Assembly: GCA_051453625.1 (NCBI GenBank)
Contig: JBOZIK010000001.1
Location: forward strand, 47,525,941 to 47,550,406
Direction of reading: 5' to 3'
Source: Welwitschia mirabilis
Lineage: Eukaryota; Gnetophyta; Gnetopsida; Welwitschiales
Length of the DNA: 24,466 nt
Position numbers and translations under genes: made by a program. The notes under the pieces are model-generated. The model searched no databases and was not told the DNA's origin. It saw only the letters and a list, made by a program, of their open reading frames with translations. Of this stretch, positions 18,961 through 24,466 are shown piece by piece. Within the stretch, counting starts at the first letter, position 1, and each line of letters begins with the position of its first letter.

Positions 18961-18970
18961 AATAAGGGGA
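18961..18970 (+). promoter_or_regulatory. Polypurine tract of E3
   Basis: AATAAGGGGA directly precedes ATTGTTGAAG, where the 3' LTR starts with TG at 18973. It primes plus-strand synthesis in LTR elements. Confidence 0.75.
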
Positions 18971-19297
18971 ATTGTTGAAGAAAAATTCAAATTCTAATCT
19001 CTTTTTAGGACTATTAGTAGAGTCTTATTTTTAAGTTTACTTAGCCATTCATGCATCAGTTATTGAAAAGAAGGAAAAGTATTATTGAGTTGGTAGAGTT
19101 AGTGGGTTGTTGTGATTCCAACTTGACCTATTTAATACAGTTTTAAAGTACATTTTCAGGTTCTATTAATAGGTTTTTCCAAGGATTTATTAAAAATCTA
19201 CAAAGCTCTAATACAGATTAAAAGATGCAATAATATTCTAAATAAGAAGCCATTTTTGGGTAATAATTACCAAAGCAAAGTGATGAAGATATATTGA

Positions 19298-19467
19298 TCA
19301 TCCTCACTATCGTGAGAACGACAAAGGAGATAATAATAAAAAAAGTATGGTCATCCTTTGTGTCGTGAGGAGGATGATTGGGATGACAATCAATTTTTTT
19401 GACATGTGCTAAGCATTAGTTAAAAGATGGGGTGTCATCCTCTTTATCGTGGGGACGACACAAGGGA
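19298..19467 (+). repeat. Three direct repeats in U3 of the E3 LTR
   Basis: ATCATCCTCACTATCGTGAG (from 19298), GTCATCCTTTGTGTCGTGAG (from 19350) and GTCATCCTCTTTATCGTGGG (from 19434) each continue with a (G)ACGACA- or GGATGA-like end. Repeat two also ends in GGATGATTGGGATGAC, which inverts its own TCATCC start, so hairpins can form. Position upstream of the TATA box suggests enhancer repeats. Confidence 0.8.
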
Positions 19468-19566
19468 CAACACTCAAAATAATTTATAAAGTTAATTAAA
19501 TTGTTATGAAAGTGTGGATCTAACTTGCACCTCTTCATTTCACATCCTTTATCAACCTATCCCAAC

Positions 19567-19577
19567 TTATAAATAGG
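19567..19577 (+). promoter_or_regulatory. TATA box of the E3 LTR
   Basis: TTATAAATAGG is a near-consensus plant TATA box about 100 bp downstream of the U3 repeats. Transcription would start about 30 bp later and run towards the gap. Confidence 0.65.
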
Positions 19578-19847
19578 CCCTTTCAAACCCTATTAAAGAT
19601 GATCTGTGTTATCTACATTCTTGTAATAATTGGAGGTTATTGGAGGCAAAGAGATCCATCCTACTTGTGAGAAGGACCATCTTGGTGTTAGGCAATAAAT
19701 CTTTCATTGAGAAGTTATTGTCATAAGTGGATGTACTTTAATTTTATTAATAAAATTATTAATTAAATTGAAATATTTTTAAATGTTTTATTATTCTTCC
19801 TTATAGCTTATCTTAATTACAATTTAAGTGACATGAATTTGTAATTG

Positions 19848-19947
19848 NNNNNNNNNNNNNNNNNNNNNNNNNNNNNNNNNNNNNNNNNNNNNNNNNNNNN
19901 NNNNNNNNNNNNNNNNNNNNNNNNNNNNNNNNNNNNNNNNNNNNNNN
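19848..19947. other. Assembly gap (exactly 100 N)
   Basis: A round 100-base run, the usual convention for a gap of unknown size. It separates the E3 LTR from the E4 copy, so their real distance and even their linkage are uncertain. Confidence 0.95.
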
Positions 19948-20928
19948 TTATGCTTTGGTAAATTCAGAAGTTCGTCAAAAACTTGACAAAAATCTTAAAA
20001 ATGCATTTTTATTGGTTATTGTACTCAATCCAAAGCATATAGATTATATAACCCTCTTAATGGCAAGATCTTAACAAGAAGGGATGTAGTATTTGATGAA
20101 AATGCAAGCTAGGTATGGCATAAGAGTGAAGAGAAGATGCAAGTACAGGTTCTTGTGGTCAATGAAGTCTTCCTATATGAGAGTCAAGAAACAACACCAA
20201 CTAGTTCCTCCACCCTTGAAGAGTCTTCTGATGAAACACCACCAAGAAAGTTTAGATCTTTGGCTGATATATATGCATCTTGTCAATTTGCTCTTACTGT
20301 TTCAATTCCTATAACTTATGCAGAAGCAGCTGAAAAAGAAGAATGGCAAAGAGCAATCGTGGAGGAATTGACAGCAATCGAAAAGAATGGGACATAGGAG
20401 ATGGTGGACTTACCGGAAGGCAAAACTGCAATTGGTTTGAAGTGGGTGTTCAAGACAAAATTTGATGCAGAAGGAAGCATATAGAAGCACAAAGCTTGGC
20501 TTGTGGCGAAAGGATATGCGCAGCAACATGGTATTGATTTCGAAGAAACTTTTTCTCCAGTAACTCGTTTTGAAACTGAGAGGATTGTTCTAGCATTGGC
20601 TACACAATTGCAATGGCCAATTTTTCAATTTGACGTCAAGTAAGCTTTTCTGAATGGAAATTTACTAGAAGAAGTTTATGTAAATCAGCCAGAAGGTTTC
20701 TCAATGAAACGAAAAGAAACAAAGGGGTACAAGTTGAGAAAGGCGTTGTATGGATTGAAGCAGGCTCCTCGGGCATGGTATAGCAAAATTGAGGGGTATT
20801 TTCAACAAAATGGATACATGAGAAGTGAGAATAAGCCCACATTCTATGTGAAGAAGGAAGGTAAAAATGATTTTATCATTGTTTGTTTTTACGTTGATGA
20901 TATCATATATGCAAGTTCCTGGCTGAAT
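19948..20928 (+). pseudogene. Copia element E4: integrase tail and RT (second copy, better preserved)
   Basis: This matches 17072-18040 of E3 in direct orientation at roughly 90% identity by eye. One frame stays open from about 20104 to 20928 apart from stops at 20110 (shared with E3), 20395, one near 20480 and 20641. RT landmarks are clear: [53 protein letters not shown] (20507-20566), AFLNGNLLEEVYVNQPEGF, KALYGLKQAPRAWYSKI (20740-20790) and CFYVDDIIYAS (20884-20916), where both catalytic Asp residues are intact. Just after YVDD a deletion of about 14 bp relative to E3 shifts the frame. Its left end coincides with the N gap, so the upstream integrase and gag are unseen. Confidence 0.9.
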
Positions 20929-21660
20929 TTAAATCACGAACGAAGAATGAGTTTGAAATGTCAGATATGGGTTTACTGCATTATTTCCTTGGTCTTGAAG
21001 TCCAACAAATAGAAGATGGGATTTTTATCTCACAAATAAAATATGCCAAGGACCTCCTAAATAAATTTGGCATGTTTAATTCTAAGTCTGCAGCTCCACC
21101 CATGAACATTAATGAAAAATTGCAACAAGAAGATGGAGTAGAGAAATTGATGCTAAAAGATTCAGAAGCTTAGTTGGAGGCTTAATTTATCTAACCCCTA
21201 GTGGACCCAATATTGCGTTTTCTATTGATATGATTTCCAAGTTCTGCAACATCCTTCAAAAGTTCATTTTGGAGCAGCAAATTGAGTCTTGCATTACATC
21301 ACTGAAGCTATGGATTATGGGATTTGATACTTAAAAAATTTCAATTTTAGATCATATGGGTCCATAGACAATGATTGGGCAAGTTCACTGATGATAGGCA
21401 AAGAATTTTGACAAATAATTTTACTCTAGTGTCAGGAGTAATCACTTGAAACTCAAAGAAGTAAGCCAGCGTAGCATTGTCATCCTCACAAGCTGAGTAC
21501 ATTATAGAAACTTTAGTATCTTGTCAATTCATTTGGTTAAGAAGAATATTAGCTAAACTTCAATAAGACTGAGAGGAAGTAACAAAGATATTTTGTGATA
21601 ATAAAGCAATAATATCCATGATAAAAAATCTAGCATTTCATAGCAAAACGAAGCATATCT
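20929..21660 (+). pseudogene. Copia element E4: RT end and RNase H (broken, truncated)
   Basis: After the frame change the sequence is open as MSDMGLLHYFLGLEVQQIED and FISQIKYAKDLLNKFGMF (20958-21173). A one-base loss near 21144 relative to E3 then ends it. Beyond that, RNase H is only traceable by nucleotide alignment with 18300-18800 of E3: a YGSIDNDWASS piece near 21353-21385 and the CDN region near 21594. Similarity to E3 stops at about 21658, inside the CDN/KH part, so the last part of RNase H, the polypurine tract and an LTR are missing. The junction starts TGTTAGGACAA at 21660, which looks like an LTR edge, but this was not confirmed. Confidence 0.85.
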
Positions 21661-22197
21661 GTTAGGACAATTTTTTTTGTAATGTTACACCTGTGATTTT
21701 AAGTGATTGAGTGAATTTTTAATATTTTATCTAGCATCTGAAATATGAAATAAATTCAAAAATTAAAGATTTTTTAATAAAATGTTTTGTAAAAGGGCAC
21801 CTTATAATTAAAGCATTTTCAAATATAATTTCTATTATGGATTGTTTTGCAAATGAAGCAATGAAGAGAAAGAAGAATGAAATTACTTTAAATTGAGATG
21901 CACTAATTTACCTTAGTGTATACTAACATTTTGTCGTTTAACATATCAATATTTAAATTTAAAAGGAAAAAATCCCAATTAAACTCTATGTTTGAATTTG
22001 TTTTAATAAATCAAATGACAAGGCTTTCTTTATGACCAGAAGGTATATAAGGTAAGAAGATTATGTTTAAGGATAATTCTCATATGGACACTATAATGAA
22101 AGAATTGAATAAGTAGATGCAAGTAACAAAATCAATATTAAAGATAAACCCAAGTTCTAACCTCCAATGCGTTTTCTGTTCTGAGAGGCAAATCTTT
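21661..22197. other. AT-rich region without recognised genes
   Basis: It starts TGTTAGGAC at the broken end of E4. No ORF or domain was recognised on either strand. Confidence 0.5.
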
Positions 22198-22207
22198 NNN
22201 NNNNNNN
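22198..22207. other. Assembly gap (10 N)
   Basis: A ten-base run of N at the left edge of the pyrimidine-rich block. Confidence 0.95.
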
Positions 22208-22800
22208 CTGGTTTGTTTTGCCAATGTATTTTTCTTTTCTATTTGCCAATTTCCTTTCTTCTTCCATTCCCTGTGATCCCTCCTTACCATCTTCTTGTTT
22301 TCTTACTCTACTTTTAATCTTAAATGCTACTTCTTACAATCCGTCAGCCGATATTTTTTCCTGTAATTATTCTATTTTGTTTTTAGCTATATTCCCAACA
22401 TTAAAAATGATGTTTTTTTCACCCCTTTTTAAAATCATCTCTTTATTGTTTTTATTTTCAACCTTGTTGTTTTTTCGATCTCTTTGTGCTCGGGGTCTAT
22501 TTCGATCGTCTCTGCTTTTTTTGTGTGTTGTGCCTCCTCCTTTGAAACATGATCACCTTCATGTCATGATTTTCTGGTGCTTTTCTTCCATTCGATATGA
22601 TGTCTTCCTCCGATGCGTGTTGCTTGCCTGATTTCCTATGATTTTCTTTTTGAGCACTACCATCTTCCTCTAGTTCATGCTCCCTTTTTTTTCACTATCC
22701 TCTCTCTTGATGGTGTCTATTAATGATCACCCCTTTGATGCCTATGATTTCTCTCTTTTGATGTGCTATCTCCTTCTTTCTGATTTGCTACTAGATTTTG
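22208..22800. other. Pyrimidine-rich block
   Basis: The + strand is dominated by T and C with scattered CG-containing words (TTCGATCGTCTCTGC near 22501). Open frames here translate to Leu/Phe/Ser strings with no domain and are composition artefacts. It resembles in style, not in alignable sequence, the minus strand of 13930-14720. A LINE 5' UTR is possible but unproven. Confidence 0.4.
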
Positions 22801-24466
22801 TGCATTACTCTATTATCAAAAACATTGACCTTGGTTAACTCATTATTAAGAATCAAAAGAGAATTCAATATTCCAATGCCAAGATCAGGAATGTTTAATT
22901 TATAGACTAGAGAATCAAAGGCATTCTCGAAAATATTGCTCTGAAGCTGATCCCATGGTGAGGAAAGTAAATTGTTGCCTTGGACTAGCATGGAAGACAT
23001 CACAATTCTTGTTCCTTGTCATCTTTTGCTATTCAGATTTTTAAATTTTTCAGAAACTCTTGAGAGATACTTGTATTTTTCTAAAGGTTCATTGTCTTTA
23101 GTAACTCCAAAGTACATTAATAAAACTAGTTCTGAAATTCACTTTTTATCAAATAAATCCAAAGAAGAAAACTGATATATAAGAGGAGAATTCTTGAACT
23201 CATTCTTAAATAACTATTCTTGCAACAGTGGTATAAGGCTTTATGTATTCCCCTTTTTTAGTTCAGGACCATTATAATAGCTTAAAATAGGTGCTATGAG
23301 GTAGATCGATCATTGCTATAATCAAATTACCTAAAGAAATCGGTATTGACCTTGACACCACCAGTTTCTAGAATTGTGGTAGAACATCCAGACTAGTTCA
23401 ATTCTCTAGGATATTTGACCAAATCATCCTTAAGTGCTAGTATTTTGCTAGTGTTCTTTTTGTATTTAAGAGGATAGTATTTCATCCAAAGACCCTGCAT
23501 TTTATTATTCCAATCAATGTAGATTAAATTTGTCATATGCACAACAACACAAACTTGTGTAGTAGATACAAAAGCATTAATTTTTAACGATGAATTCCAT
23601 AATAAAGACATGAAGCAGCTTTATGAAGCAATTAGCTCAATGGTTTTTCTCTATTTAGATATTCCAATGCCACACTACTTTTCCTATATATAATCACTAC
23701 ATATGAAGTTGTCCTAAGTATTGGGCATTTAGGGAGAAGCCAATTGATATCTGCCATCTAGTTGGAAAGAATAACAACAATGATGTCATCCTTGACACAT
23801 TGCTAATTGAAATAGAATCAACATTGACCCATGTTGGTAGCCCTTAGACCCATAATAGAGAAAATGAAGCACATTTTCTTATAATACCAAAGTTTTAAAG
23901 GAGGTCAGAAGTTTTAGTTTTGCTCAATAGATGACTTCCTGGGATTTTATTGTCATTGGATCCACCAAGGCCACCATAAACCCTTTCATTTTTTATAGTT
24001 TATAATTCTCGAGCACGTGACTCATCATCATGAATCTATCACTTTCTTTTAAGCAAAAGCTTATTAATGCTACTAGGATTATTACTATGAACTAATGTAT
24101 TAATTTTATCACAAGCAGGTTTCTTCTTTAAGGACTCAGTCTGTTCTCAGCTATGAAACACAGGCAACATTAGAGCATCCCAAGGATTTGTTTTATTTGC
24201 AACTAAAACTAAGCCAAGCCATATGGAATGCATAGACACCAACATAATTTTGGAAGAAGAATATCCTTTCATATGTAAGATAAGGTGTCAATGCAACTAG
24301 AATAGAAATCCCCAAAGTACTCATTAAAGCATTGCCCTTGGACCTCTTCTTTCTCTTATGTATTTTTCAACACCACTACTAAAACGTCCCCTATTTTTCT
24401 CTATGGTCGTTGTTGTAATGCCAATTTGTAGATATTTGATGGTGTGTTTTGAGTACTTTTGCAAGA
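22801..24466. other. Region without recognised genes
   Basis: Both strands have short frames of up to 72 residues with no motif I can name. Composition is ordinary AT-rich plant intergenic sequence. It is probably old transposon debris. Confidence 0.45.

Larger units (their letters stand above)
18973..19847 (+). mobile_element. 3' LTR of copia element E3
   Basis: The LTR starts TGTTGAAGAAAA after the polypurine tract. A U3 with three roughly 30-bp repeats is followed by a TATA box (CTTATAAATAGG at 19567), transcript-like sequence and AATAAA at 19694. The right end is uncertain because the sequence runs into a 100-N gap; candidate CA ends exist near 19830. No second LTR is in the window, so length and age cannot be measured. 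Confidence 0.7.

Noticed and set aside
22218-22631. Plus-strand open frame of 137 residues in the T/C-rich block
   Set aside because: Composition alone explains it; no motif or codon preference supports a protein.
23320-23611. Minus-strand 72-residue frame followed by GGVKVNTD, faintly like a LINE RNase H start
   Set aside because: No further RNase H residues follow and a stop separates the pieces, so the match is too short to support.
24014-24024. CACGTGACTCA, overlapping G-box and GCN4-like sites
   Set aside because: A single occurrence with no nearby gene or TATA box; expected by chance.

Overview
This looks like AT-rich nuclear DNA of a flowering plant: a nest of old, broken LTR retrotransposons with one fragment of an ordinary gene. 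The elements are Ty1/copia with plant-type polyproteins and Ty3/gypsy with Tat/Ogre-like gag-protease. I found no operons, bacterial genes, tRNA, rRNA or CRISPR array. Five runs of N (10, 10, 86, 100 and 10 bases) mark a draft assembly. I cannot name the species.

Layout. (1) 1-3441 is the 3' end of a copia element (E1, + strand): RNase H tail, a post-pol reading frame of about 288 codons without a frameshift but with many stops, polypurine tracts, and a 3' LTR of about 1.16 kb with many GGTGACCG-like repeats. (2) 3600-6300 is a second, more decayed copia remnant (E2, + strand): RT, RNase H and the start of a similar post-pol frame. A 39-bp-period degenerate minisatellite follows at 6441-6930. 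(3) 7078-9190 is AT-rich, with a weak minus-strand primer-binding-site-like sequence, a weak LINE RNase H-like trace, a 16-bp inverted repeat and possible gypsy leader or LTR sequence. (4) 9470-10740 holds gag and protease of a Tat/Ogre-like gypsy element (+ strand); its RT and integrase are not visible.

(5) 13165-13827 on the minus strand is the only non-transposon coding segment: a first exon of about 221 codons resembling a plant 2-oxoglutarate/Fe(II) oxygenase-like protein. It is GC-richer than its surroundings, ends at a good splice donor, and has ATA where a start codon would be expected. (6) 15465-19847 is a Tork-like copia element (E3, + strand) with gag, protease, integrase, RT, RNase H, polypurine tract and 3' LTR, all in order but broken. 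(7) After a 100-N gap, 19948-21660 is a second, better preserved copy (E4) of the integrase-end to RNase H part of E3, in direct orientation. (8) 21661-24466 is AT-rich and contains a pyrimidine-rich block but no gene I can support.

Nothing here works together as a pathway. The retroelement genes once formed capsid, protease, integrase and reverse transcriptase/RNase H of separate elements, and every copy is disabled. The points most worth a second look are the post-pol ORFs behind two copia pol remnants, the E3/E4 direct duplication with a shared stop and a set of Gln-to-stop changes, the LTR repeat arrays, the minisatellite, and the oxygenase-like exon among the repeats. I do not see convincing evidence of a previously undescribed autonomous system.
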